Origin: Brevibacillus sp. DP1.3A
GTDB taxonomy: Bacteria > Bacillota > Bacilli > Brevibacillales > Brevibacillaceae
NCBI RefSeq assembly: GCF_013284245.2
Contig: NZ_CP085876.1
Location: forward strand, 4,676,001 to 4,740,000
Reading direction: 5' to 3'
Length of the DNA: 64,000 nt
Shown: piece by piece, positions 1 through 8,311 of the stretch
How positions within the stretch are numbered: position 1 is the first letter of the stretch
Layout of the letters: the number at the start of each line of letters is the position of its first letter
Notes under the pieces: generated by a model
What the model saw: only the letters and a program-made list of their open reading frames with translations
Told to the model about the DNA's origin: nothing
Databases searched by the model: none
Position numbers and translations under genes: made by a program

Positions 1-46
1 GCGCTCAAATAAAACTTTTTTTATTAATAACAAGTATATCCATCAC

Positions 47-1570
47 TTACTTGCCAGATACCTGTCCAGCCGTTCTCGCACCCGAATAGATTTCATCCAA
101 ATCACGGAGCTTGTTTTCAACCAGAACCTTGTACGTGTCATTGTACGTTTTCGGGTCCTTCGGATTCGGAAAGCGCGTCAGCTTTCCGCTTCCTGGGGCC
201 ATCAGCTTGGATACTGCACCACATCCGAGACCAAGGATGGTTTGTACCTCTTCCATGATCATGATGTTGTAGATGCTGTCCTGCCCTGGCTTGGCATATC
301 CGACATTCTCCAGATTTCCCAAAATGTTTTTCTGCCGATACAAATAGTATGGGTCATAGCCGTTCGCCGCTGTCCACTCGGAGGCCATCTCCATCATTTT
401 GCTGATCTCATCCCGACTGGCGACCTTGTAGCGGTCTTTGTTCTGCGTCATTTCTGATGCTCTTTTAAAAGACAGCGTATGAACCGTCAGCGAGGCAGGC
501 ATTAGCTTTTCTACCTCTTGAAGGCTGTACGCCAGCTCGGCTACGCCTTCGTTTGGTAGCCCGATGATCAGGTCCATATTAATATTAGTCAAGCCCATCT
601 CCATAGCCAGATGGTATTTCTCAATCGTCTCTTCGACGGTGTGATGACGTCCGATTGCCTGGAGCGTCTCCTGCGTGAACGACTGTGGATTAATGCTGAT
701 CCGATCCACTTCCCACTGCTTCATCACATCAAGCTTTTCGCGAGTGATCGTGTCGGGTCTTCCCGCCTCAACCGTCAGCTCGCGCACATCTCCCATGTGT
801 GGAAATGAGCGATGCATCGTCTCAAACAGCTGGTTCATGTCATCCGCGGTAATACTCGTAGGAGTTCCGCCACCGAAATAAATGGACGTGATCCGCTGGT
901 CATTCACGCGAAGCCACTCTCCCATCCGCTCCATCTCATAATGGAGACCTTCGAGAAACGGATTAACCGAAGCCGTATGACTGCGAATCGCGTAAGCAGG
1001 AAACGTACAGTACGCACACTTCGTCGGACAGAAGGGGATGCCGATATACACAGACAATTCGCGATCAATTTGATACAAATCAGGCACGACGTAGAGCTGC
1101 TTGTCTACGATTTCTTGCAAAAGCTTTAGCTTGTATGGACGCAAAATCACATCCTGCTGCAATCTCTTGTGTGCTTCCTGTCTGTCTACACCAGCGGCGT
1201 TCAACTGATGCAGCAGTTTCGTCGGGCGTATCCCGGTCAAAATACCCCAGCCTTGCTCCATGCCCGTGTATTCTTCCAGCATCAATAACAGCGCATAACA
1301 AAGAGCTTGCTTGGCCGTCTTTTTCATCGCTTTTTCATCACGTGCTACGTAGTCACGCTCCACCTGATGGGAAATGCTTCGTTTGCCATCGTATAGCTCT
1401 CCTGAAGCTACGACTCCATTTTCGTGCACAGTCAATGCCAGCTTGATTTTCAAATCAGCCTCACCTGTCCACTCGGGCACAAAAGTGAGCGCTGGGTCTT
1501 CATAAAATAACGCGAGAATTAAGGAGAGTTCCCGCTCGAATGCGTGTCCCTCACATATGATCTGTATCAT
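47..1570 (-). CDS. hemZ: HemZ-type oxygen-independent coproporphyrinogen III oxidase-like radical SAM protein
   Basis: The 507-residue protein carries the radical SAM cluster motif CPTKCAYC at about residues 181-188, followed by the GGGTPTS stretch typical of HemN/HemZ proteins. An N-terminal extension of roughly 170 residues before the radical SAM core fits HemZ rather than plain HemN. The family is linked to anaerobic haem synthesis, although many HemN-like members have other roles. The ATG at 1570 is chosen because AGGTGA lies five bases upstream; a GTG three codons earlier sits inside that ribosome binding site. In B. subtilis hemZ also lies near the dtd/relA block. Confidence 0.88.
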   Translation of the reverse strand: MIQIICEGHAFERELSLILALFYEDPALTFVPEWTGEADLKIKLALTVHENGVVASGELYDGKRSISHQVERDYVARDEKAMKKTAKQALCYALLLMLEEYTGMEQGWGILTGIRPTKLLHQLNAAGVDRQEAHKRLQQDVILRPYKLKLLQEIVDKQLYVVPDLYQIDRELSVYIGIPFCPTKCAYCTFPAYAIRSHTASVNPFLEGLHYEMERMGEWLRVNDQRITSIYFGGGTPTSITADDMNQLFETMHRSFPHMGDVRELTVEAGRPDTITREKLDVMKQWEVDRISINPQSFTQETLQAIGRHHTVEETIEKYHLAMEMGLTNINMDLIIGLPNEGVAELAYSLQEVEKLMPASLTVHTLSFKRASEMTQNKDRYKVASRDEISKMMEMASEWTAANGYDPYYLYRQKNILGNLENVGYAKPGQDSIYNIMIMEEVQTILGLGCGAVSKLMAPGSGKLTRFPNPKDPKTYNDTYKVLVENKLRDLDEIYSGARTAGQVSGK

Positions 1571-1606
1571 GGAGTTCACCTGCTTTTTTCAAAAATGCCA
1601 CTCCTC

Positions 1607-1636
1607 ATCATAGCCGACGAGAATTACTCGGGTCAA
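1607..1636 (-). promoter_or_regulatory. Sigma-A type promoter of hemZ
   Basis: On the minus strand TTGACC (1636-1631) and TATGAT (1612-1607) are separated by 18 bases. They lie about 40 bases upstream of the hemZ start, which implies a short untranslated leader. Confidence 0.65.
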
Positions 1637-1665
1637 CTAGACAAGTTGTGGCATCGTGTGCAAGG

Positions 1666-1836
1666 TCACTTTCGTTTTTGCCGAGGGTGTTGGATATCCC
1701 GCAGGCCTGGATGAAAATCTTGGGCCATTTCTACATTTTGTAGTGACATTTCTTTCTCCAAATCGTCTTGAAAATCAACAGACAAAAACTGCCGATTCAA
1801 TCCTTGCGCGAATGTTTCCTTCTTTGACTGTCTCAC
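1666..1836 (-). CDS. Small hydrophilic protein of unknown function (56 aa)
   Basis: A GTG start at 1836 is preceded by a perfect AGGAGG nine bases upstream, which favours a real gene. The product has 56 residues, is strongly charged (KKE, DDLEKE, RQKRK) and has no signal peptide, membrane segment or cysteine. I do not recognise a family. It is divergent from the amidase gene to its right and lies upstream of hemZ on the same strand. An open frame on the opposite strand covers the same bases but lacks a convincing ribosome binding site. Confidence 0.5.
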   Translation of the reverse strand: MRQSKKETFAQGLNRQFLSVDFQDDLEKEMSLQNVEMAQDFHPGLRDIQHPRQKRK

Positions 1837-1893
1837 GATGAATTCCTCCTGAAAAGCTGCGTGCGCTAGCATCTAGTAAAATCTAGTATTGCC

Positions 1894-1919
1894 TTCCCTG
1901 ATGAAAAGCAATCAGGGAA
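1894..1919. repeat. Perfect 9-bp inverted repeat in the divergent promoter region
   Basis: TTCCCTGAT (1894-1902) and ATCAGGGAA (1911-1919) form a perfect 9-bp stem with an 8-base loop. Just upstream CTAGTA occurs twice in tandem (about 1872-1888). The site lies between the small leftward gene and the rightward amidase, so it could be an operator or a short hairpin. No U-run follows on either strand, so it is not a clear terminator. Confidence 0.4.
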
Positions 1920-2045
1920 TTCATGCAGAACTTTGTCGTATTTTGCAGGAAAAAGCAGGAGAAATAGCGAAGTGATTATTTTGGTAAAAACATGCAAGAG
2001 AGCAATGAATTCAAAAAGCTACGTATTTCGGAAAGGATGTCTATC

Positions 2046-3881
2046 GTGTTTGTTCGTCAAAAGATCCTGAGGAGTCTCCTGACTGTCGTCTGTGCCATTT
2101 CCCTCCCCGTTTCTGCAGCTTGGGCCGCCGGTTCTGTTCAGGTCACCGTGGACAAGCTCAACGTCCGTTCAGGTCCTAGCCTCCAAGACGCTATCGTCAC
2201 TACACTGCCGAACAAAACCGTGCTGCCCGTCATCTCCACCAAAAATGACTGGATTCAGGTAAAGCTTCCGAACGGTCAAAACGGTTGGGTAGCGAACTGG
2301 CTCGTCAGCACACAGCAACAGCAACAGCAACCAGCAACTGCATCTGCCAAGCACGTGGAGAGCACCACAACGAATCTCAATGTTCGTTCTGGACCCGGTC
2401 AGACTTATGCAGTCGTACAAACAATCAATCCAGGTACGCGCTACCCCATCGTGCAACAGAGTGGCGAATGGTTCCAAATTCAACTCAACGCAGGAACAAA
2501 AGGCTGGGTAGCAAACTGGCTTGTAAAAGAAGTAGGTGCGGGACAAGCAGTTTCTCCTCCCTCTACTGGTAGCACACCCCCAACAACCAATCCTGCGGGC
2601 ACAGGATCACAACCGAAGCCTCCTGCCGTACAAGGAGCCAGCCTAACCTTGGATTTCGCTCCGTACGTATACGCCACGCCAGATGCCAGTACACCTGCTA
2701 TCGGTCAACTACATGCGGGCGAGAAAATCACGGTCTTGAACAGACAAAATGGTTGGATTCAATTTCCATACGACGGAGTCAACGCTTGGCTCTCCACCGA
2801 TCAAACCAACCCTGACACAGGTCAACCGACTCTGCCCGAAAATGGAAATGGAAGCACGCAACCTCAGACTGGGCAACCATCTTCTTCAAGTCAAACCGCC
2901 ACAGTAAAAACGGACGGATTGAATCTGCGCAGTGAACCGAACACAACCAGTGCCATTCAAGCTACACTTCCAGTCGGAAGCAAGCTAACTGTTTTGGAAA
3001 AACAAGGAGACTGGTACCGCATCAACACGGCGGCCGGAATAACTGGCTGGGTGGCAGGCTGGCACATTACGGTGAACCAACCAAGCATGCCTACTCCGAG
3101 TGGCCCATACGTGACGATCATGAATCCAGATACCAATGTTCGTTCTGGTCCGAGTACCGATCACAATGTTATCAAACAGGTACAGCCTGGCGAGAAATAC
3201 GGGATTGCCAATAAATCAGGCGAGTGGTTCCAAGTAAACTTCCCTGACGGCTCCACAGGCTACATTGCTGGCTGGCTCGTTTCTGCTAATGGTGCGCCAG
3301 CTGTGGTACGCAGTAATGAACTTGTCGGCAAAGTCATCGTCGTCGATGCTGGTCATGGTGGTACAGATGGTGGTTCGACTGGGTCTAGCTTCTCTACTTT
3401 AGAGAAAACGGTCAATCTGCAAGTATCTATGCTCCTGCGAAACAAGCTGGAAGCCGCAGGTGCCAAGGTCATCATGACACGGGCTGATGATCGCAAACTG
3501 ACCCTGCAACAGCGCGTCGACATCGCGATTCAAAATCAGGCTAATATTTTTGTCAGCGTCCATCATAATACGCATCCAAACTCAGCAACGAATGGCTCGA
3601 TTATTTTCTACTACAGCCAAGGTAACTCTAGCAAGCTCGCCTCCCTGGTTCAAACGGAACTGGTGAAAGCGACTAGCTACAAGGATATGAACTATCGTTA
3701 CGGAAACTATTTCGTTCTACGCGAAAACCCGGTGCCATCCATTTTGGCCGAGATCTCCTTCTTATCCAACTACAACGATGAGATTCGCGCACGTTCCGAG
3801 AAACAACAGGATCTTGCAGCGGAAGGTCTATTCAAAGGGATTGTCCAGTACTTTAATACACAAAGCAATCAGGGAGGCTGA
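2046..3881 (+). CDS. Secreted N-acetylmuramoyl-L-alanine amidase with multiple SH3b domains (YrvJ-like)
   Basis: The 611-residue protein starts with a signal peptide (basic start, hydrophobic run, cleavage near AAWA-AG). Bacterial SH3 repeats follow: four carry the motif LNVRSGPS or close variants and one between them is more divergent, joined by Ser/Thr/Pro/Gln linkers. The last 180 residues are an Amidase_3 zinc domain with VVDAGHGG, a central Glu (TLEK), SVHHN and a late Glu in LAEISFLSN. It should cut the peptide from the glycan in the cell wall. GTG 2046 is preferred because GGAAAGGA lies about nine bases upstream; an ATG-initiated longer form from 1992 would put 18 residues before the signal peptide. 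B. subtilis yrvJ has the same architecture and neighbours dtd. Confidence 0.9.
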   Translation: MFVRQKILRSLLTVVCAISLPVSAAWAAGSVQVTVDKLNVRSGPSLQDAIVTTLPNKTVLPVISTKNDWIQVKLPNGQNGWVANWLVSTQQQQQQPATASAKHVESTTTNLNVRSGPGQTYAVVQTINPGTRYPIVQQSGEWFQIQLNAGTKGWVANWLVKEVGAGQAVSPPSTGSTPPTTNPAGTGSQPKPPAVQGASLTLDFAPYVYATPDASTPAIGQLHAGEKITVLNRQNGWIQFPYDGVNAWLSTDQTNPDTGQPTLPENGNGSTQPQTGQPSSSSQTATVKTDGLNLRSEPNTTSAIQATLPVGSKLTVLEKQGDWYRINTAAGITGWVAGWHITVNQPSMPTPSGPYVTIMNPDTNVRSGPSTDHNVIKQVQPGEKYGIANKSGEWFQVNFPDGSTGYIAGWLVSANGAPAVVRSNELVGKVIVVDAGHGGTDGGSTGSSFSTLEKTVNLQVSMLLRNKLEAAGAKVIMTRADDRKLTLQQRVDIAIQNQANIFVSVHHNTHPNSATNGSIIFYYSQGNSSKLASLVQTELVKATSYKDMNYRYGNYFVLRENPVPSILAEISFLSNYNDEIRARSEKQQDLAAEGLFKGIVQYFNTQSNQGG

Positions 3882-3899
3882 TCCCTCTCTTATAAAAAA

Positions 3900-3950
3900 C
3901 CCCCATGCGAAAGAAGCTGGCTTAAGCTCTCTCATATGGGGATTTCTTTT
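3900..3950 (+). terminator. Rho-independent terminator after the amidase gene
   Basis: CCCCAT (3901-3906) pairs with ATGGGG (3936-3941) around a partly paired loop and is followed by a T-rich run (3943-3950). Confidence 0.6.
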
Positions 3951-4032
3951 ATGGCGCACCCGATCGCATCAAGGCAAGTCAGGCAGGAATTCCAAGAGGA
4001 TTTGCGAATATCATAAGGCATCGAAAGGAGTG

Positions 4033-4617
4033 ATGACGGATGAAAATCAATCACAACATCAACAAACGCACGGTATGGACGCAGGTGATCACAAGTTAAC
4101 CTTTGAAAATGGAGTGATTTCTATTAAAACGATGTTTGAGTACAATTGGATGGTTCGTGAAGAATGGCTGAAGTGGTGCGAGGATGTCCCAATGGAAGAA
4201 TTGCTACGTGCGCGCATCGGTGGTGTCGGGTGTATTTTGCACACACTGTTCCATGTTATTGATGTAGAATGGAGCTGGATTCAAGTCATGCTGGGAAGGC
4301 CTGATTTTCAAGAAAGCTTCGACCTTCACAACCGGTTGGAAAAGGTTCGTGACCTGGAGGCGACTTTTCGCCCGGATGTGCTTCAATTTTTGCGCAATTG
4401 GGATGAAAGTATGGAAACAAGAGCCTTTCAGGACACGAAGCCAGACGGCAGTATCGCTACGTACACATGGGGTGAAATTATGCGGCACATGATCGCTCAT
4501 GAAATCCACCATGTCGGGCAGCTATCGATATGGGCACGAGAAGTCGGGAAAAAGCCGATTTCCGCAAATCTGATCGGCAAAAATCTGATCCTCCCTGCAA
4601 CCAATTTCATTCACTGA
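4033..4617 (+). CDS. DinB-like (YizA-type) protein
   Basis: The frame encodes a four-helix DinB-type protein. From about residue 34 it reads MFEYNWMVREEW, and it has histidines at the expected metal-binding places: LFHVIDVEW, then HMIAHEIHHVGQL. DinB/YfiT proteins are metal-dependent and are often thiol transferases, but this member's substrate is unknown. The start is uncertain. ATG 4033 has AAAGGAG only two bases before it. GTG 4114 or ATG 4132 would give the usual 160-residue family length but have weak ribosome binding sites. A 19-codon frame (4040-4099) uses the same AAAGGAG at better spacing. Confidence 0.7.
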   Translation: MTDENQSQHQQTHGMDAGDHKLTFENGVISIKTMFEYNWMVREEWLKWCEDVPMEELLRARIGGVGCILHTLFHVIDVEWSWIQVMLGRPDFQESFDLHNRLEKVRDLEATFRPDVLQFLRNWDESMETRAFQDTKPDGSIATYTWGEIMRHMIAHEIHHVGQLSIWAREVGKKPISANLIGKNLILPATNFIH

Positions 4618-4639
4618 CCCAATTTAGTACTGAAACGAC

Positions 4640-4676
4640 AAAAAACGATTGCCGGATGCAATCGTTTTTGTTTTTG
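4640..4676. terminator. Bidirectional terminator between convergent genes
   Basis: AAAAACGATTGC and GCAATCGTTTTT form a 12-bp stem around a 5-base loop with T-runs on both strands. It serves the DinB-like gene and the converging Rossmann-protein gene. Confidence 0.85.
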
Positions 4677-4691
4677 TCTTCGCTATCTGGA

Positions 4692-5243
4692 TTAATACGT
4701 CGGGCGTTTTTCCCACGGCTCGACCTGACCGACGATTATTTGCCGTTCAGTTGCTTGCAGAGCGTCAATCACCCCAACCGCAATTTCATCATTCGTCAGC
4801 CAGCGGGAATGCTCACCTGTACATGTAAACCCGAGGACGACCCGCCGATATATACAAACTTCTGATGTAGGTTCTATTGGTGGATTCCTCCAAGCACCGC
4901 TCCCACACACATGCAGCAATTGCCAGTGCTTCTCAGGACACGACAGTTCTTCCACAATCACATAGAGTGCATGCGGTGCAGTCGAATGAATCCACGCGAC
5001 AACCACATCCATCGGCCCTCTCTTCTCTACGAGCTCGGCCATAGCCTCCCGCAAGCTTTCTGTCTGGTGATAGTCTTGTGGCAGCATATGAAACGACTCT
5101 GGATGAGTTGAACCGTCTCTGACACTTCTTAATTTGACTGGATCACGGCCAAGCACGGTTACTTGATAACCTTGGCGAGCCAGCCAGCGGGAGACCTCTA
5201 TAAGCATGCCACTCGCACCGATCACCAATGCTTCTTTGGCCAT
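4692..5243 (-). CDS. Short NAD(P)-binding Rossmann protein (SDR-like)
   Basis: The 183-residue product begins with a Rossmann strand and nucleotide loop (LVIGASGML) and a second-strand pattern TVLGRDPVKL, as in atypical short-chain dehydrogenases. The Tyr-x-x-x-Lys catalytic pair of classical SDRs is not evident and the protein is about 60 residues shorter than usual, so it may bind a nucleotide without classical activity. GGGGGGATGAAAAC precedes the ATG. It lies 24 bases downstream of dtd on the same strand, so the two may be cotranscribed. The substrate is unknown. Confidence 0.65.
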   Translation of the reverse strand: MAKEALVIGASGMLIEVSRWLARQGYQVTVLGRDPVKLRSVRDGSTHPESFHMLPQDYHQTESLREAMAELVEKRGPMDVVVAWIHSTAPHALYVIVEELSCPEKHWQLLHVCGSGAWRNPPIEPTSEVCIYRRVVLGFTCTGEHSRWLTNDEIAVGVIDALQATERQIIVGQVEPWEKRPTY

Positions 5244-5267
5244 GTTTTCATCCCCCCATGGCTGTGT

Positions 5268-5705
5268 CTACGATTCCACAATCAGTGTGACAGGGCCATC
5301 ATTTAACAGACGTACGTCCATCATTGCGCCAAAGCGTCCTGTTTCCACCTGGAGCCCTTTTTCACGCAGTTTGGCGTTAAACAGCTCGTACAGCGGTTCA
5401 GCCTGCTCTGGTCGTGCGGCAGCCATGAAGTTCGGCCTTCTGCCCTTTCTGCAATCGCCATACAGCGTAAATTGTGATACGGACAAAATTTGACCACCCT
5501 TATCTAAAACAGAGAAGTTCATTTTGCCTTCCTCGTCTTCAAAAATACGCAAGTTCGCAATTTTGTCTGCGACAAATTCTACTTCTTTTTCTGTGTCTTC
5601 ATGCGTAATCCCTACCAGCAGCATTAAGCCCTGATCAATTTGTCCGACGATCTCTCCTGCCACGGTAACACTCGCTTCTCTCGTTCTTTGTACGACAACC
5701 CTCAC
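5268..5705 (-). CDS. dtd: D-aminoacyl-tRNA deacylase
   Basis: The protein has 145 residues, the normal family length. It starts [13 protein letters not shown] and contains the signature SQFTLYGD and, near the C-terminus, the cross-subunit motif NDGPVT. Dtd hydrolyses D-aminoacyl-tRNAs and mischarged glycyl-tRNA(Ala), which protects translation. The start is GTG at 5705 with AAGGATG upstream. It directly follows relA (51-base gap), as in B. subtilis, where the pair is cotranscribed. Confidence 0.95.
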   Translation of the reverse strand: MRVVVQRTREASVTVAGEIVGQIDQGLMLLVGITHEDTEKEVEFVADKIANLRIFEDEEGKMNFSVLDKGGQILSVSQFTLYGDCRKGRRPNFMAAARPEQAEPLYELFNAKLREKGLQVETGRFGAMMDVRLLNDGPVTLIVES

Positions 5706-5756
5706 ACTGACTCATCCTTCCTGTTAGCTAAACAAGAACACCCAATCCACGAGGGA

Positions 5757-7928
5757 TTAGGTGCTCAGTATCCGGCGAACCGAATAAATATCTTTGATGC
5801 GCTTGATGCGCTCTACTACTTTCAACAAATGATCCACATTGCTAATCGAAATGGTCATATGAATCGTTGCCACTCGGTTTTTATCGGACTTGCCACTGAC
5901 AGCCGCAATGTTCGTCTTTGTCTCTGCCACAACCTGCAGTACATCGTTTAACAGTCCGCTCCGATCATTGCCCGTGATCTCGATCTCTACATGGAAATTA
6001 TGTTTGAAATCGGTATCCCATTCGACATCAATTAGACGCTCTGTACATTCGTCTGTTAGTACGTTCGGACAGTCCAGTCGATGCACCGATACCCCACGAC
6101 CTCTAGTAATGAAACCGATAATCTGGTCGCCTGGGACAGGTGTACAACAACGCGAAATACGGACGAGCAAATTATCCAAGCCACGGACTTTGACGCCAGA
6201 CTCACTCTTGGCAGAATGATTTGCTGGATTCGGTTTGACCTCAGGAATGGTCGGGTTTTGTTCTTCGCGCTCCCGACGGAGTTTGTCTAGGAGACGAGTC
6301 GCAATTTGCGAAGCCGTAATGCCGCCATAGCCGACTGCGGCAAACATGTCTTCTGCCCCTTGGAAATTAAACCGGGCTGCCGCTTCCTTCAGGTTCGTTT
6401 CCGTCATCGCTTCTTTTACATCAAAGCTGCGCGACTTGATCTCCGCTTCCACCATCTGCTGACCTTTGGCGACGTTCTCTTCCCGCTTCTCTTTTTTAAA
6501 CCACTGTTTAATTTTATTGCGAGCATGCGCGGATTTGGCCATCTTAAGCCAGTCCTGACTAGGCCCGTACGAATGCTTAGAGGTCAGGATTTCGACGATA
6601 TCGCCTGTTTTCATCGCATAGTCGAGCGGGACAATCTTGCCGTTCACTTTGGCGCCAATCGTTCTGTTTCCTACCGCAGAGTGAATCCGATAGGAGAAGT
6701 CCAGCGGTACAGAGCCTTTTGGCAGCTCGACTACATCGCCTTTTGGCGTGAAGACGAAAACCGTATCGGAGAAAAGATCCTGCTTGAGACTCTCCATGAA
6801 CTCTTGCGCGTTCGGAGCTTCTTCCGATCCACCTTCGATAATCTCCCGCAGACTACCCAGCTTCTCTGCAAACGAACCTTGCACGATGCTTTTGCCTTCC
6901 TTGTACGCCCAGTGAGCCGCGATCCCGATCTCAGCTGTCTGGTGCATATCCCACGTGCGGATTTGCACTTCCAATGGCTCACCTTTTGGCCCAATCACTG
7001 TAGTATGAAGAGATTGGTACATGTTCGTCTTTGGCATGGCAATGTAATCTTTGAATCTGCCTGGCATGGGCTTCCACAGTGTGTGCACGATACCGAGAAC
7101 GGCATAACAGTCGCGGATGTCATTCACGATGATCCGCAACGCAAGCAGGTCATAAATCTCGTTGAACTGCTTATTTTGTCTCGTCATCTTTTTAAAGATG
7201 CTGTAGATATGCTTCGGACGTCCCGAAATTTCTGCCTCGATGTTTAACTCGCCCAGCTTTTCTCTGATCGTATCCGATGCTTCATTCAGGTAGGCTTCGC
7301 GCTCCACCCGTTTCTTTTGCATCAAATTCACAATCCGATAATACTGTTGCGGATTCAAATAGCGAAGCGCCGTATCTTCCAGTTCCCATTTGACGGAAGC
7401 GATCCCCAAGCGATGAGCAAGTGGCGCAAAGATTTCAAGCGTTTCATCGGAAATCTCGCGTTGCTTCTCCTCGGACATGTGCCGAAGCGTCCTCATGTTG
7501 TGCAGACGGTCTGCCAGCTTGATCATGATGACGCGGATGTCCTGTGCCATGGCAACCAGCATCTTGCGGTGGTTTTCGGCGAGCTGCTCTTCCTTGGACT
7601 TGTATTTAATTTTTTCCAGCTTGGTCACTCCATCTACCAGGAGAGCTACATCCGGTCCAAACTGTTCACGGAGATGGTCAAGCGTAATCTCAGTATCTTC
7701 CACGACATCATGCAAAAATCCAGCCGCAATCGTAACGGCATCCATGTGCAGGTTTGCAAGAATCCCCGCCACAGCGATTGGGTGCATAATGTAAGGAACG
7801 CCTGATTTGCGTATTTGCCCTTCATGCGCTTTTTCGGCAAGCTGATAGGCACGTGTAATCAGGTCCATATCCGATTGTGATAAATAGGTGCTTGCTTTTT
7901 TTACTATCTCATCAATGCCGGTAATCAT
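5757..7928 (-). CDS. relA: Bifunctional (p)ppGpp synthetase/hydrolase
   Basis: The 723-residue Rel protein has an N-terminal HD hydrolase domain with HDVVEDT at residues 73-79, a RelA/SpoT synthetase domain (KPMPGRFKDYIAMPK), a TGS domain near residues 395-455 (VFTPKGDVVELPKG), a conserved-cysteine region (RISRCCTPVPGD) and a C-terminal ACT domain. Both catalytic halves look intact, so it should make and degrade the stringent-response alarmone. GGAAGGGAACT precedes the ATG. The gene is read from a promoter about 270 bases upstream through a structured leader; see the entries at 7957-8113. Confidence 0.97.
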   Translation of the reverse strand: MITGIDEIVKKASTYLSQSDMDLITRAYQLAEKAHEGQIRKSGVPYIMHPIAVAGILANLHMDAVTIAAGFLHDVVEDTEITLDHLREQFGPDVALLVDGVTKLEKIKYKSKEEQLAENHRKMLVAMAQDIRVIMIKLADRLHNMRTLRHMSEEKQREISDETLEIFAPLAHRLGIASVKWELEDTALRYLNPQQYYRIVNLMQKKRVEREAYLNEASDTIREKLGELNIEAEISGRPKHIYSIFKKMTRQNKQFNEIYDLLALRIIVNDIRDCYAVLGIVHTLWKPMPGRFKDYIAMPKTNMYQSLHTTVIGPKGEPLEVQIRTWDMHQTAEIGIAAHWAYKEGKSIVQGSFAEKLGSLREIIEGGSEEAPNAQEFMESLKQDLFSDTVFVFTPKGDVVELPKGSVPLDFSYRIHSAVGNRTIGAKVNGKIVPLDYAMKTGDIVEILTSKHSYGPSQDWLKMAKSAHARNKIKQWFKKEKREENVAKGQQMVEAEIKSRSFDVKEAMTETNLKEAAARFNFQGAEDMFAAVGYGGITASQIATRLLDKLRREREEQNPTIPEVKPNPANHSAKSESGVKVRGLDNLLVRISRCCTPVPGDQIIGFITRGRGVSVHRLDCPNVLTDECTERLIDVEWDTDFKHNFHVEIEITGNDRSGLLNDVLQVVAETKTNIAAVSGKSDKNRVATIHMTISISNVDHLLKVVERIKRIKDIYSVRRILST

Positions 7929-7956
7929 AGTTCCCTTCCCTTATCCTCTCAGTAAA

Positions 7957-8012
7957 ATAACCTCGTTCGAGGCCTTCTCACGGAGGAGCGACCGCATTAT
8001 AGCGGAAAGTTT
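7957..8012 (-). promoter_or_regulatory. Leader element of relA, shared with the mreB leader
   Basis: This 56-nt stretch aligns without a gap to 55308-55363 in the mreB leader at 41 of 56 positions. Fully shared blocks, minus-strand reading, are TTCC, GCGGTCGCTC, AGGCCTCGA and GAGGTT, at identical spacing. CCTC-(4)-GAGG can form a hairpin next to the gene, and CCGC-(6)-GCGG a second one. The element ends 28 bases before the relA ATG. I know of no named riboswitch or leader with this pattern. Whether it acts as RNA or DNA is not shown. Confidence 0.6.
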
Positions 8013-8062
8013 CACCGAAGTATTGCCGGAAGCAGACGCTGAGGCACTTCGTGATGCGCTCC

Positions 8063-8113
8063 GGAAAGTTTAAGCCTGGACGCATTTCGCACTGTGAAGC
8101 ACTTGAACTTTCC
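8063..8113. repeat. 12-bp inverted repeat in the relA leader
   Basis: GGAAAGTTTAAG (8063-8074) and CTTGAACTTTCC (8102-8113) pair over 12 positions; the single non-Watson-Crick pair is G-U in plus-strand RNA and C-A in minus-strand RNA. GGAAAGTTT also occurs as a direct repeat at 8004-8012, inside the element shared with mreB. The rest of the 383-base gap (7929-8311) holds the relA promoter, the apt terminator and no gene that I can support. Confidence 0.55.
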
Positions 8114-8200
8114 TATACGTCTAGAAAACTTGGGCTTTGCCAAGCATTTTGGCGCAGGCGAAGGCTTACTTGCACGTATCATGTCTGTCTATTTCATCCT

Positions 8201-8229
8201 ATTATCTTGTATGTCGTTCGTCTTGTAAA
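8201..8229 (-). promoter_or_regulatory. Sigma-A type promoter of relA
   Basis: On the minus strand TTTACA (8229-8224) and GATAAT (8206-8201) are 17 bases apart. Transcription would start near 8194 and give a leader of about 265 nt. Confidence 0.6.
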
Positions 8230-8267
8230 GCTGAATTCCCCTGTAAAGTATGTACAGCCCCAGAAAA

Positions 8268-8298
8268 AAGAAAAAAACGGGCATTTCACCCGTTTTTC
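8268..8298 (-). terminator. Terminator of apt
   Basis: On the minus strand AACGGG-(7)-CCCGTT is followed by a T-run. It separates recJ-apt transcription from relA. Confidence 0.8.
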
Positions 8299-8311
8299 CT
8301 TGTTGCATCAA

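Noticed and set aside
6306..7247. A 313-codon open frame opposite relA
   Set aside because: It lies inside the RelA coding region; the composition (many His/Arg/Phe) is that of a reverse frame.
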